Positions 27,388 through 36,034 of a DNA stretch of 64,000 nt are shown in pieces. The stretch lies in contig NZ_JAMLJL010000005.1 of assembly GCF_023634845.1 (NCBI RefSeq), positions 1-64,000 of the forward strand, given 5' to 3'. The DNA is from Flavobacterium amniphilum. Its GTDB lineage: Bacteria > Bacteroidota > Bacteroidia > Flavobacteriales > Flavobacteriaceae. The notes below the pieces were generated by a model. The model did no database searches and was not told where the DNA came from. It worked only from the letters and a program-made list of their open reading frames with translations. Both the position numbers and the translations under genes were made by a program. Positions within the stretch are counted from its first letter, which is position 1. Each line of letters begins with the position of its first letter.

Positions 27388-28088
27388 TTATGGATCAATT
27401 AATCAGACATTTGAAATTTCCAATGCAATTGGATAAAGCAAAGTTGAAGGAAGACTTGCAAAAAGTGATGGCAACAAATTGGATTGGCCATTACAATACG
27501 AACGATTATTCGGGTGACTGGTCATCTGTGGCTTTAATGTCGGGCGATGGAAAATCAGATAATATCTATGCCCTAAACCAGGGAAATGGCCCGATTAAAT
27601 CTACTGAGATTCTGGAGTCCTGCCTCTATTTCAAACAAATCCTCGAAGAATTTAAGTTTGATAAAACGGCTGTAAGATTATTGCGCCTGGCGGTTGGTGC
27701 CGAAGTAAAACCCCATAGCGATTATTGTTTGGGATATGAAGACGGCTGCTTCAGAATGCATATTCCCATCGTTACAAATTCTGATGTTGAATTTATTCTG
27801 GATGAGGAAAGAATCATCATGAATGAAGGAGAATGCTGGTATATTGATGCTAATTTTACACATTCCGTAGCTAACAGGGGAACTGAAGACCGCATTCATC
27901 TTGTGATTGACGGTGTACGGAATGACTGGACTGATGATTTATTTTTCCAACAAGCCGACGCGACTCATTTTATAAAACCTGTCATAGATTTTTCAGATGA
28001 ACAGAAAGATCTGATCATTGAAGAATTGAAACGGATGAATCTTCCTGTTTCACAAGAACTCATTGCTAATTTAAAGAAAAAGGAATGA
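27372..28088 (+). CDS. Aspartyl/asparaginyl beta-hydroxylase-like dioxygenase
   Basis: This protein of up to 238 residues shows the jelly-roll core of the aspartyl/asparaginyl beta-hydroxylase family: RLLRLAVGAEVKPHSDYCLG (the H-x-D metal ligands), FRMHIPIVTNSDVEF, GECWYIDANFTHSVANRG (the distal histidine) and DRIHLVIDG with the arginine expected to hold 2-oxoglutarate. Family members are Fe(II)/2-oxoglutarate oxygenases that hydroxylate protein or amino-acid side chains. The start at 27372 overlaps the preceding gene by 16 bp; the Met at 27390, 2 bp past that stop, is an alternative. It closes the three-gene operon. Confidence 0.88.
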   Translation: MDTQLIMDQLIRHLKFPMQLDKAKLKEDLQKVMATNWIGHYNTNDYSGDWSSVALMSGDGKSDNIYALNQGNGPIKSTEILESCLYFKQILEEFKFDKTAVRLLRLAVGAEVKPHSDYCLGYEDGCFRMHIPIVTNSDVEFILDEERIIMNEGECWYIDANFTHSVANRGTEDRIHLVIDGVRNDWTDDLFFQQADATHFIKPVIDFSDEQKDLIIEELKRMNLPVSQELIANLKKKE

Positions 28089-28106
28089 GTTGCCCCATTC
28101 CTCTTT
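28081..28106 (+). terminator. Weak hairpin at operon end
   Basis: AGGAATG and CATTCCT (28081-28087 and 28096-28102) form a 7-bp stem that includes the stop codon, followed by a pyrimidine run with few T. It may be a terminator between convergent genes. Confidence 0.35.
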
Positions 28107-28129
28107 CCATCCAATAAAATAAAACTAAA

Positions 28130-29734
28130 TTATATAATCTCGACTTTAAAACCGCCCTGATTGCCTGCTGGAAGCGCTGATTTTTCCATTTTACCGGCTT
28201 CATTGCTCATAAAGAAACCATTGCGACCATTCACTTCAACCACGATATCACTGCTATCCACAGCTTCTTTAGCTTTTAGTGTTTTTGATGCAACAGAAGG
28301 TATTTCAATAAATGCCTTTACTTCAATATGTGTCTGACAGTTTGCACAATATTGAACATTCCATCTGCTTAAAATTGCTTCGGTGCCGATGTGCTGCTTT
28401 TTACCGTCAATCATGGCAAATGCATTGATCATAAATGAACCTTTGATTGGTCCGCGGTTAATTCTTGAAATTTTCAAGACTTTGGATTCACCTTTTTCCT
28501 CTTTTGCAGCTAATAGCCCATTTGTAGTGTATTCTTCCAATGAACCTTTCCCGTAAGTATAGCCCATTTGTGTTTCAATATTGATAGCATCCAATGACGT
28601 ATAGCTTTTACCGTCATTTTTCTTAAACGGGTTTAGCGGACTTTCCATTGTCAACCATGAATTTGGCGCCATACCGGGAGTTGGTCCCTGACTGTCGACC
28701 GTATTCGTTCCCGGATATTCAGCCATGATTTCCAATTTATCCGTAAATCCGTGTTTCTTTTGCCATAACCAGAAAACACGGTCAACATTGGCATGGTGGA
28801 AATAAAATATAGGGTCTAAACCGGCAGTATCATTTTCTCCCATATCCCCGTTTGCACCATCAATCGGAGAACGGTCATAACCTGGTATATCACAACCGCC
28901 TACAGCCAAGTGAATACTGTTGTGTGGAGATTCCAAAGCCACAACTGGTTTTTCACCATCCGGTAAATTATCATTCCATTCGGCAGATGAAGTTGTATTT
29001 GAAAAAACAGTGAAGTTTGGTGCATACAAACTGTCAATATATTTTTGGTTAACATTGGTCAGGATCTTCTTCCCGTCAACCACAATATAAGAATTCAGCC
29101 AGTTTACGATATTCTCGTTCAGGATTTTAACATTGGTATCATAGTCGGGAAACTGTGCATTGTGTTCAATTGTATTTTCGATATCGCTTGGTCCAACCAA
29201 ACCGGACAATGGATACCTTACCGTTTCATATCCTTTAGGTTTTGAATAATCCACCACATCATTACTGATATTATCTACTATATTCTTTGGAAATGTGAAT
29301 GAGCGCAACGGATTATCGATTTCGACACCGTCCAATTCATATTTTTCATTTGTCAATGCCCATGGAATACCGTTTTTCAAAGATTCTTCGTTAGTTTCAT
29401 CCCAAAAAGGAAGCATAACATCCCCGCAACCAGCTATGCTTTGCAAAGCCTCTTCCAAACGAAGTAAATAAATCCTGTGCCAAGTTGGAAACAATACATT
29501 ACCATGATTACAATATCCGCCCCAATAAGCGGCATTTCCCCATCCTGCTCCGCGGAATGGTTCGCCATGATATCCTCCGATCATAAAAAAAGAATTCGGA
29601 TCATCAGCAGGTAACTCTTTAACACCTTTCCAGGCACGCATTAAATTATCAAGTTCTTTTTTGTTTCCTGCTTCATAATCTCTTTGAACATCGTGCAGTG
29701 ATCTGCGAACCCTTATTTTTTCATGCAATTTCAT
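28130..29734 (-). CDS. Tyrosinase family copper oxidase
   Basis: This 534-residue protein carries both copper sites of the tyrosinase/hemocyanin family. CuA: GGYHGEPF, then CNHGNVLFPTWHRIYLLRLE with the H-x(n)-H pattern. CuB: SPHNSIHLAVGG and DPIFYFHHANVDRVFWLWQ. No signal peptide is evident at the start MKLHEKIRVRRSLHD. Tyrosinases oxidise monophenols to o-quinones, leading to melanin. The C-terminal 130 residues form an extra domain (with CANCQTHIEV) resembling the C-terminal region of polyphenol oxidases that can shield the active site. It is followed upstream by a cysteine-rich membrane protein gene on the same strand, 23 bp apart, which may supply copper. Confidence 0.93.
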   Translation of the reverse strand: MKLHEKIRVRRSLHDVQRDYEAGNKKELDNLMRAWKGVKELPADDPNSFFMIGGYHGEPFRGAGWGNAAYWGGYCNHGNVLFPTWHRIYLLRLEEALQSIAGCGDVMLPFWDETNEESLKNGIPWALTNEKYELDGVEIDNPLRSFTFPKNIVDNISNDVVDYSKPKGYETVRYPLSGLVGPSDIENTIEHNAQFPDYDTNVKILNENIVNWLNSYIVVDGKKILTNVNQKYIDSLYAPNFTVFSNTTSSAEWNDNLPDGEKPVVALESPHNSIHLAVGGCDIPGYDRSPIDGANGDMGENDTAGLDPIFYFHHANVDRVFWLWQKKHGFTDKLEIMAEYPGTNTVDSQGPTPGMAPNSWLTMESPLNPFKKNDGKSYTSLDAINIETQMGYTYGKGSLEEYTTNGLLAAKEEKGESKVLKISRINRGPIKGSFMINAFAMIDGKKQHIGTEAILSRWNVQYCANCQTHIEVKAFIEIPSVASKTLKAKEAVDSSDIVVEVNGRNGFFMSNEAGKMEKSALPAGNQGGFKVEII

Positions 29735-29757
29735 AGTAGTATAATTTAGTTAGTTAT

Positions 29758-30213
29758 TTATCGTAAAATCATTTTTTTGCTTCCTGAAAAATTGTTTAGT
29801 AATGAACCTGCAATAATAAAACTCATACCGGCAACAGGAATCCAATTGATATTAATCCACATCCATTTACCCAGACATAATACCAAAAAACCAAGCAGAC
29901 TCATCACAAAAGGCATGATTCCTTTTTCTGGAATTTTTCTGTATAACAATAGTAAATGAAACAAGAAGAAAAGCAGAAAAAAAGGTAACAGCCACCCCAT
30001 ATAAGGTAATTCGGCAAAACCCAATCCGCTCAGCATACTCATGTAAACCGCCCAACACATAGGGCATTTGGGAAAGAAAGCAATTATAACACTCATTAAA
30101 GTAGATGGTAAAATTCTGAGTGATTTTTTAAAAACGGAAATTTCCCTTTGAGTGTTTTCTTTATCCGCCTTGCAGCCGCAATTGCAGTTCGAAACAGTAT
30201 TTATATTTCCCAT
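29758..30213 (-). CDS. Cysteine-rich membrane protein, MerC-like, possibly metal (copper) transport
   Basis: This 151-residue protein has an N-terminal cysteine cluster NCNCGCKAD, then about four membrane helices. The first carries FFPKCPMCWAVYMS, a CxxC in a transmembrane helix as in MerC-type heavy-metal uptake proteins. Other helices include WLLPFFLLFFLFHLLLLY and VMSLLGFLVLCLGKWMW. It is the promoter-proximal gene ahead of the tyrosinase and 23 bp from it, so I infer a role in copper import or delivery for the enzyme. An alternative is a general metal-resistance role; the family is not firmly identified. Confidence 0.78.
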   Translation of the reverse strand: MGNINTVSNCNCGCKADKENTQREISVFKKSLRILPSTLMSVIIAFFPKCPMCWAVYMSMLSGLGFAELPYMGWLLPFFLLFFLFHLLLLYRKIPEKGIMPFVMSLLGFLVLCLGKWMWININWIPVAGMSFIIAGSLLNNFSGSKKMILR

Positions 30214-30381
30214 TTTTAAGCAGATTAAGAGGTTGTTATTCGGTTTAGATAAAACTATTATTTTGAAAGTAATTACTTACAAGTATTTATACCTGTTTTT
30301 TTTAAAAGGAAGCAAATCTGATTTTAAAAATTATCATTAAAAACTTATCTTCGCATATAATGATTTCTGAGAAAACCCTTA

Positions 30382-32487
30382 ATGAATAACCTTTTAGAAA
30401 CTCCCATAGAATACCTGAAAGGCGTTGGTCCGCAACGTGGCGAATTGCTACGGAAAGAACTCAACATTCACAAGTACAGAGATTTACTCAATCTCTATCC
30501 CAACCGCTATATTGACCGAACCCGTTATTATAAAATCAATCAGTTGCAAAACACACCAACTGAAGTTCAGATTGTTGGTAAAATAATCCATATCAAAACC
30601 GTTGAATTCGGTAAAGGAAAAAAACGTTTAACGGCAACGTTCATTGATGATACCGGCGAAATGGAACTAGTCTGGTTTCAAGGTATTAAATGGATTCGGG
30701 AAAGTATTAAAGTCAATTTCCCGTATGTCATTTTCGGAAAAATAAATGCTTTTAACGGACAGTTTTCCATGCCACATCCAGAAATGGAAGGTTTGGAAGA
30801 ACATAAAGCCAGTTTGAGAAGTGCCATGCAATCGATTTATCCGAGTACGGAAAAGCTCAGTAATAAAGGCATTTCGAATAAAGTCATCAATAAAATGATG
30901 CAACAATTGTTTATTGAAACGCACAGCTTATTCACTGAAACTTTACCTGATTATCTGATCCATGAATTACAGTTGATTCCTAAAAATGCTGCTTTATTCA
31001 ATATTCATTTCCCGAAAAGCCAGGAATTATTATCAAAAGCCCAATTCCGATTAAAATTTGAAGAATTATTTTTTATCCAGCTCCAACTGATTACCAAAAA
31101 TTTAATCCGTAAACATAAAATCAAAGGACATCCGTTTGGAAATGTTGGCGACTATTTTACAGACTTTTACAAATATCATTTACCTTTTGAACTTACCAAT
31201 GCTCAAAAAAAAGTACTGAAAGAAATCCGTAATGATTTAGGCAGTAATGCCCAAATGAACCGATTATTACAGGGAGATGTTGGATCCGGTAAAACAATTG
31301 TTGCCTTAATGTGCATGCTTTTAGCCATGGATAATGGATTTCAGGCATGCTTAATGGCTCCAACCGAAATATTGGCCAATCAACATTTTAACGGAATTTC
31401 AGAATTAGCTAAAAGCCTGAATGTAAACATAAAAATACTAACAGGCTCAACTAAAACAGCAGATAGAAAAACCATTCATGAAGAACTGGAGAATGGAAGT
31501 TTGCATATCATTATCGGTACCCATGCCTTATTGGAAGACAAGGTGAAATTTAAGAATTTGGGATTGGCCATTATTGATGAGCAGCATCGTTTTGGTGTTG
31601 AACAGCGGAGTAAATTGTGGCAGAAAAACGAAATTCCACCCCACATTCTGGTCATGACAGCCACTCCAATTCCAAGAACTTTAGCCATGAGTTTATATGG
31701 AGATTTGGATATTTCCGTGATTGACGAATTACCTCCGGGAAGAAAACCCATTCAAACGGTTCACCGTTATGACAGCAACCGCTTGAAAGTATGGGCTTTT
31801 ATAAAAGACGAAATCGAAAAAGGCAGACAAATTTATATTGTTTATCCGTTAATTCAGGAATCGGAAACCTTAGATTATAAAGATTTGATGGATGGTTATG
31901 AAAGTATTTCCCGTGATTTCCCTTTACCAAAATATTCGGTATCGATTGTACACGGAAAAATGAAACCTGTCGAAAAAGATGCTGAGATGATACGCTTCGC
32001 GGAAGGGAAAACCAATATAATGATTGCAACAACAGTAATTGAAGTTGGTGTTAATGTACCCAATGCATCGGTTATGATAATCGAAAGCGCCGAACGATTC
32101 GGGCTATCCCAATTGCATCAGCTGCGTGGGCGTGTTGGCCGTGGTGCCGAACAGAGTTATTGTATTTTAATGACCGGCCACAAATTGAGTAATGAAAGTA
32201 AAACCCGTCTGGAAACCATGTGTAAAACCAATGACGGTTTTGAAATTGCCGAAGTTGATTTAAAGCTTCGCGGGCCCGGAGATATTATGGGAACACAACA
32301 GAGCGGCGTATTAAATCTTCAGATAGCCGATTTAGTTAAAGACCGTGATATTTTACAGCTCGCAAGACACCATGCCATTAAATTACTAAAAGAAGATGCT
32401 TCGATGACAAAACCCGAACACAAAAAACTTCGGGAAATCTTCATTGAAATGGGCAAAAAGAAAAACATCTGGAATTATATCAGTTAA
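30382..32487 (+). CDS. recG: ATP-dependent DNA helicase RecG
   Basis: This 701-residue protein has the N-terminal wedge (OB-fold, TEVQIVGKIIHIKTVEFGKG) and SF2 helicase motifs: Walker A at 298-305 (GDVGSGKT), Walker B DEQH at 399-402, VMTATPIPRTLAMSLYGDLD, TTVIEVGVNVPNASVMIIE and the RecG-typical RFGLSQLHQLRGRVGRG. The C-terminal motif DLKLRGPGDIMGTQQSG is also characteristic. RecG remodels stalled replication forks and Holliday junctions. It is a single-gene transcript ended by a strong terminator. Confidence 0.97.
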   Translation: MNNLLETPIEYLKGVGPQRGELLRKELNIHKYRDLLNLYPNRYIDRTRYYKINQLQNTPTEVQIVGKIIHIKTVEFGKGKKRLTATFIDDTGEMELVWFQGIKWIRESIKVNFPYVIFGKINAFNGQFSMPHPEMEGLEEHKASLRSAMQSIYPSTEKLSNKGISNKVINKMMQQLFIETHSLFTETLPDYLIHELQLIPKNAALFNIHFPKSQELLSKAQFRLKFEELFFIQLQLITKNLIRKHKIKGHPFGNVGDYFTDFYKYHLPFELTNAQKKVLKEIRNDLGSNAQMNRLLQGDVGSGKTIVALMCMLLAMDNGFQACLMAPTEILANQHFNGISELAKSLNVNIKILTGSTKTADRKTIHEELENGSLHIIIGTHALLEDKVKFKNLGLAIIDEQHRFGVEQRSKLWQKNEIPPHILVMTATPIPRTLAMSLYGDLDISVIDELPPGRKPIQTVHRYDSNRLKVWAFIKDEIEKGRQIYIVYPLIQESETLDYKDLMDGYESISRDFPLPKYSVSIVHGKMKPVEKDAEMIRFAEGKTNIMIATTVIEVGVNVPNASVMIIESAERFGLSQLHQLRGRVGRGAEQSYCILMTGHKLSNESKTRLETMCKTNDGFEIAEVDLKLRGPGDIMGTQQSGVLNLQIADLVKDRDILQLARHHAIKLLKEDASMTKPEHKKLREIFIEMGKKKNIWNYIS

Positions 32488-32520
32488 AAAAAGCTCAGGT
32501 AATTACCCTGAGCTTTTTTT
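32486..32520. terminator. Intrinsic terminator after recG
   Basis: AAAAAAAGCTCAGG pairs with CCTGAGCTTTTTTT across a short loop. The A run on the left lets it also end the convergent DUF2911 gene. Confidence 0.92.
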
Positions 32521-32559
32521 ATTGTCTAAATACCAGTACTAAATCATAGTCAATATAAA

Positions 32560-33405
32560 CTATTTTTTAGACCATTCAGTGATACTGTCCTGATTCATTT
32601 TTACATAATCCTGGTTATTTTCAGCCTGTGCACCAGCCAAAGAAATTTTAGCGGTTTCGATAGCTCCTTTTTTATCACCCAATTTTGCCTGAATCTGTGA
32701 TTTCAAACGTGCATACCAATAAGGTTTTTTCTCATGCATTTCATACGCTTTGTTTACATAAACCAAGGCTTTATTCATGTCACCGTTTGATTGGAAATAA
32801 TATTGCGCAGCAGAAAAATAATCAACTGCTGACGGTCCGTTCAATACCTTATCAATACTTGCATTGGCAATTTTCTGTGTTGGCACTTCAAATTTTAAGG
32901 CAACTAATGTTTTTTCCCAAGATAATTCAAGGTTTGCAAAGTTATTATCAGTATTATTGATCCCGATTGTAAATGTTTCCACATTTCTGTTCAATAATTC
33001 TGTTTTCACTGTAGCTTTCAGGGCAACTTTTGCTTCATCCCATTTCTCAGGATTTCCCCAATTATTTGTATCTGAATAAAAGTAAATTTCCCATTCGCTC
33101 GTTTTAGGAGTAACATACAAGGCATACTTACCTTTTTTCAAAGTAGCCCCATTAATTACCACATCATCCGAAAATGAAATAGTGGTATTGGCATTTGCGC
33201 CTGTTCTCCAAACCTTTCCGAAGGGAACTAAATCTCCGAAAATCACTCTTCCCTTTGCACTTGGACGTGAATATTCGATTTCAATGTCAGTCAAACCAAC
33301 AGTTTGCGTTAAAGTTGATTTCGGGCTGGCCTGAGGAACTTTTACCTGCGCTTCGATTGATAAAGAAGCAATAAACATGGCCAATGCAATAATTATTCTT
33401 ACCAT
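32560..33405 (-). CDS. DUF2911 domain-containing secreted protein
   Basis: The protein from MVRIIIALAMFIASLSIEAQ has 281 residues. The DUF2911 core is clear: TLTQTVGLTDIEIEYSRPSA, GRVIFGDLVPFGKVWRTGAN, TTISFSDDVVINGATLKKGK and YALYVTPKTSEWEIYFYSDT. C-terminal helices (190-280) resemble a short TPR tail. Function is unknown. The frame extends to 33426, but a TAACTTTG box sits at 33424-33431, so the Met at 33405, which begins the signal peptide, is the better start. Confidence 0.88.
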   Translation of the reverse strand: MVRIIIALAMFIASLSIEAQVKVPQASPKSTLTQTVGLTDIEIEYSRPSAKGRVIFGDLVPFGKVWRTGANANTTISFSDDVVINGATLKKGKYALYVTPKTSEWEIYFYSDTNNWGNPEKWDEAKVALKATVKTELLNRNVETFTIGINNTDNNFANLELSWEKTLVALKFEVPTQKIANASIDKVLNGPSAVDYFSAAQYYFQSNGDMNKALVYVNKAYEMHEKKPYWYARLKSQIQAKLGDKKGAIETAKISLAGAQAENNQDYVKMNQDSITEWSKK

Positions 33406-33423
33406 TTTGTTTGTTATTTTTTC

Positions 33424-33431
33424 CAAAGTTA
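33424..33431 (-). promoter_or_regulatory. Putative Bacteroidota -7 box for the DUF2911 gene
   Basis: The minus strand reads TAACTTTG, matching TAnnTTTG, 18 bp before the chosen start at 33405. No certain -33 element was found. Confidence 0.4.
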
Positions 33432-33498
33432 AAATTTCAATTGGATTTCATTTGTTAATAAAACGATAAAATAAAAAATATCTTGTTTAAGTAATTTG

Positions 33499-33507
33499 TA
33501 AATTTGT
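33499..33507 (+). promoter_or_regulatory. Putative Bacteroidota -7 box for the SRPBCC-photolyase operon
   Basis: TAAATTTGT is a full match to TAnnTTTGY, 16 bp before the ATG at 33524. It lies partly inside the near-palindrome TTTGTTAAACAAA, which might bind a regulator. Confidence 0.5.
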
Positions 33508-33523
33508 TAAACAAATATTCATT

Positions 33524-33985
33524 ATGTTATATTCTATCCACAGCAGTCAAAAATTACCGGTCTCCTTAGAAGATGCCTGGAATTTTTTCAGTGATCCAAA
33601 AAATCTGAATACGATTACGCCAGACAACATGAATTTCAAAACGTTATCAGGCGATGAAAAAAATATGTTCCAAGGACAGATCATTCACTATAAAATAACG
33701 CCTTTTCCTTTTATTACAATCGAATGGATAACTGAAATCACACATGTCGAGCCTTTGTCGTTTTTTGTGGATGAACAGCGGTTTGGTCCTTATAAATTCT
33801 GGCACCACAAGCATTTTTTTATCGGAATTGAAAACGGAGTCTTAATGGAAGATATAGTACATTACAAAGTCCCGTTTGGAATATTGGGAAGGTTATTCCA
33901 TCCAATTTTGGTCAAACCGAAGCTGGATGAAATTTTCGCCTTCAGGAGACAGAAACTTATTGAACTTTTTGGACATTATGAATAA
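33524..33985 (+). CDS. SRPBCC family protein
   Basis: This 153-residue protein has the START/SRPBCC layout: the opening SSQKLPVSLEDAWNFFSDPK, a buried cavity-lining strand set (ITPFPFITIEWITEITHVEP) and a C-terminal helix (KPKLDEIFAFRRQKLIELFG). Such proteins bind a hydrophobic ligand or act as cyclases, but no ligand is predictable. Its stop overlaps the photolyase start by 8 bp (ATGAATAA), so the two are translationally coupled, suggesting a light- or DNA-damage-related role. Confidence 0.88.
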   Translation: MLYSIHSSQKLPVSLEDAWNFFSDPKNLNTITPDNMNFKTLSGDEKNMFQGQIIHYKITPFPFITIEWITEITHVEPLSFFVDEQRFGPYKFWHHKHFFIGIENGVLMEDIVHYKVPFGILGRLFHPILVKPKLDEIFAFRRQKLIELFGHYE

Positions 33986-35276
33986 GCCTATAACAATTTT
34001 CTGGTTCAGAAGAGATTTACGCCTGGAAGACAATACCGGGCTTTTTCACGCATTGCAATCGGAAGAAAATGTACTTCCTATTTTTATTTTTGATACTACC
34101 ATCCTATCACAATTGGAAAAAGATGATGCACGTGTAACTTTCATCCATAATCTTTTAAATAATATCCAGAAACAACTGAATGATATCGGAAAATCATTGG
34201 CGGTTTTTCACGGAAAACCCATTGAAATTTTCCAACAATTAATTTCTGAAAACACAATCATTTCGGTGTTCACTAATCATGATTACGAGCCTTACGCACG
34301 AAAAAGAGACAAAGAATTGAATTCTCTTTTTAAAGCACATGAAATTGAATTCAAAACCAGTAAGGATCAAGTTATATTCGAAAAAAATGAAGTCATCAAA
34401 GATGATGGCAATCCTTATGTGGTTTTCACTCCCTATTCAAAAAAATGGAAAGAAAAATTAAAGGCAGATTTTCCGGTTCTTTATCCATCAGAGACATTTC
34501 TTGATAAATTCACCCCACACTCCTATCCGTTTTTAAGCCTTGAACACATAGGCTTTGAACAATCGGCAATTCATGTTAACCAGTTTGATCTCTCTGAAAA
34601 TCTAATACGGAATTATGCTGAAACCCGAAACTTCCCGAATATTGAAGGAACTTCTTTATTAGCGCCACATTTGCGCTTTGGTGCAATTTCTGTCCGAAAA
34701 ATAATCCATCAGATAAAAGGAATTTCAGGCGAAACTTTTCTGAATGAATTGATTTGGAGGGAATTTTTCATGCAGATTTTGTGGCATTTCCCACACATCA
34801 TAAATCAATCATTTAAACCAAAATATGATTACATCCAATGGAAAAATGATGAAGCTAAATTCAAGAAATGGTGTGATGGAAAAACCGGTTATCCTTTTGT
34901 AGACGCAGGAATGCGGGAATTGAACGCAACTGGGCACATGCACAACAGAGTGAGAATGATTGTAGCCAGTTTTTTATGCAAACATTTACTGATTGACTGG
35001 CGCTGGGGCGAAGCTTATTTTGCGAATAAATTATTGGATTACGAGCAATCCAGCAATGTAGGCAACTGGCAATGGGCTGCAGGCTGCGGCGTTGATGCAG
35101 CTCCGTATTTCAGGATATTCAATCCAACTGAACAAATCAAAAAATTTGATACCAATTTAGAATACATCCGTAAATGGGTTCCCGAATCAAATACACCTGA
35201 TTATCCGAAACCCATCGTCGATCATAAAGAAGCCAGGGAAAAATGTCTGAAAACGTACAAGGAAGCTTTGGGTTAA
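33978..35276 (+). CDS. Cryptochrome/DNA photolyase family protein (deoxyribodipyrimidine photo-lyase)
   Basis: This 432-residue protein starts MNKPITIFWFRRDLRLEDNT, the hallmark photolyase opening. The FAD domain shows EGTSLLAPHLRFGAISVR, ELIWREFFMQILWHFP, KTGYPFVDAGMRELNATGHM, HNRVRMIVASFLCKHLLIDW and SNVGNWQWAAGCGVDAAPYF. It is class-I-like and should repair cyclobutane pyrimidine dimers using blue light. The frame is open back to 33876, but the ATG at 33978 begins the conserved region. It overlaps the SRPBCC stop by 8 bp, and its own stop overlaps the convergent HAD gene by 4 bp. Confidence 0.95.
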   Translation: MNKPITIFWFRRDLRLEDNTGLFHALQSEENVLPIFIFDTTILSQLEKDDARVTFIHNLLNNIQKQLNDIGKSLAVFHGKPIEIFQQLISENTIISVFTNHDYEPYARKRDKELNSLFKAHEIEFKTSKDQVIFEKNEVIKDDGNPYVVFTPYSKKWKEKLKADFPVLYPSETFLDKFTPHSYPFLSLEHIGFEQSAIHVNQFDLSENLIRNYAETRNFPNIEGTSLLAPHLRFGAISVRKIIHQIKGISGETFLNELIWREFFMQILWHFPHIINQSFKPKYDYIQWKNDEAKFKKWCDGKTGYPFVDAGMRELNATGHMHNRVRMIVASFLCKHLLIDWRWGEAYFANKLLDYEQSSNVGNWQWAAGCGVDAAPYFRIFNPTEQIKKFDTNLEYIRKWVPESNTPDYPKPIVDHKEAREKCLKTYKEALG

Positions 35277-35932
35277 GAAATCAATTTCTGTAATTTATCA
35301 AAATTAATTTCGCCGAAATCCTGAATCACATAATCTGCTTTGGATAAGTCCTGGTGCTTTGAATTTTCACTATTATAGCCAATACAAAATATATCCGCTG
35401 CTTTTGATGCTTCGATACCGTTTGTACTGTCTTCAATCACTACACATTGTGATTTTGGTGCAACAGACAATGAGGCAGCATGTAAAAAAATTGCCGGGTG
35501 TGGCTTTGACTTCGGAAAATCTTCACCACTGATTTTATGTGTAAAGTATTGGTTTAGGTTGAATCGGTTAAAAACCCTGTTTATAGTACTGTTGGATGCA
35601 GAAGAAGCTAAAATTAACTGCATTCCGTTTTTGTGCAATTCTTGAATTAACGTAAGTACACCCTCTATTAATTCCAAATCGGGCTTTGTATCAAATGCTT
35701 CATTGAACAAATGCCTTTTTCTCAGGATCAAGTCTTCAACATCCTGATCCAACCCGAATTTATCTTTCAGTTTCTGAAATACATTACGTGTTGAATTTCC
35801 TGTAAATGTGGCGTACATTTCTGCAGATACATTAATATTCAATTCTTTGAAATGCTGGTCATATGCATATTTGTGAACCGGTTCTGTATCAACAATCACA
35901 CCGTCCATATCGAAAATTACTGTCTTTATCAT
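35273..35932 (-). CDS. HAD family hydrolase, beta-phosphoglucomutase-like
   Basis: The protein from MIKTVIFDMDGVIVDTEPVH has 219 residues. HAD motif I is FDMDGVIVDTEP, motif II LASSASNST, motif III KSKPHPAIF and motif IV VIEDSTNGIEASKAA; the helical cap lies between I and II, the subfamily-I (beta-PGM/phosphatase) pattern. Substrate unknown. The start at 35932 is preferred over 35962 because a TATCTTTG box (35952-35959) lies upstream of it. Stop codons of this gene and the photolyase overlap by 4 bp. Confidence 0.9.
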   Translation of the reverse strand: MIKTVIFDMDGVIVDTEPVHKYAYDQHFKELNINVSAEMYATFTGNSTRNVFQKLKDKFGLDQDVEDLILRKRHLFNEAFDTKPDLELIEGVLTLIQELHKNGMQLILASSASNSTINRVFNRFNLNQYFTHKISGEDFPKSKPHPAIFLHAASLSVAPKSQCVVIEDSTNGIEASKAADIFCIGYNSENSKHQDLSKADYVIQDFGEINFDKLQKLIS

Positions 35933-35951
35933 TACTTTGGATTTCTTGGGC

Positions 35952-35959
35952 CAAAGATA
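35952..35959 (-). promoter_or_regulatory. Putative Bacteroidota -7 box for the HAD gene
   Basis: The minus strand reads TATCTTTG (then G), matching TAnnTTTG, 19 bp before the start at 35932. Confidence 0.45.
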
Positions 35960-36034
35960 CAAACCGGCAAATTTTTTTCATATTCATTTTAAACCTTTTT
36001 CTTTATCTTTAGTCCTATTCCCAAAACAACATCA

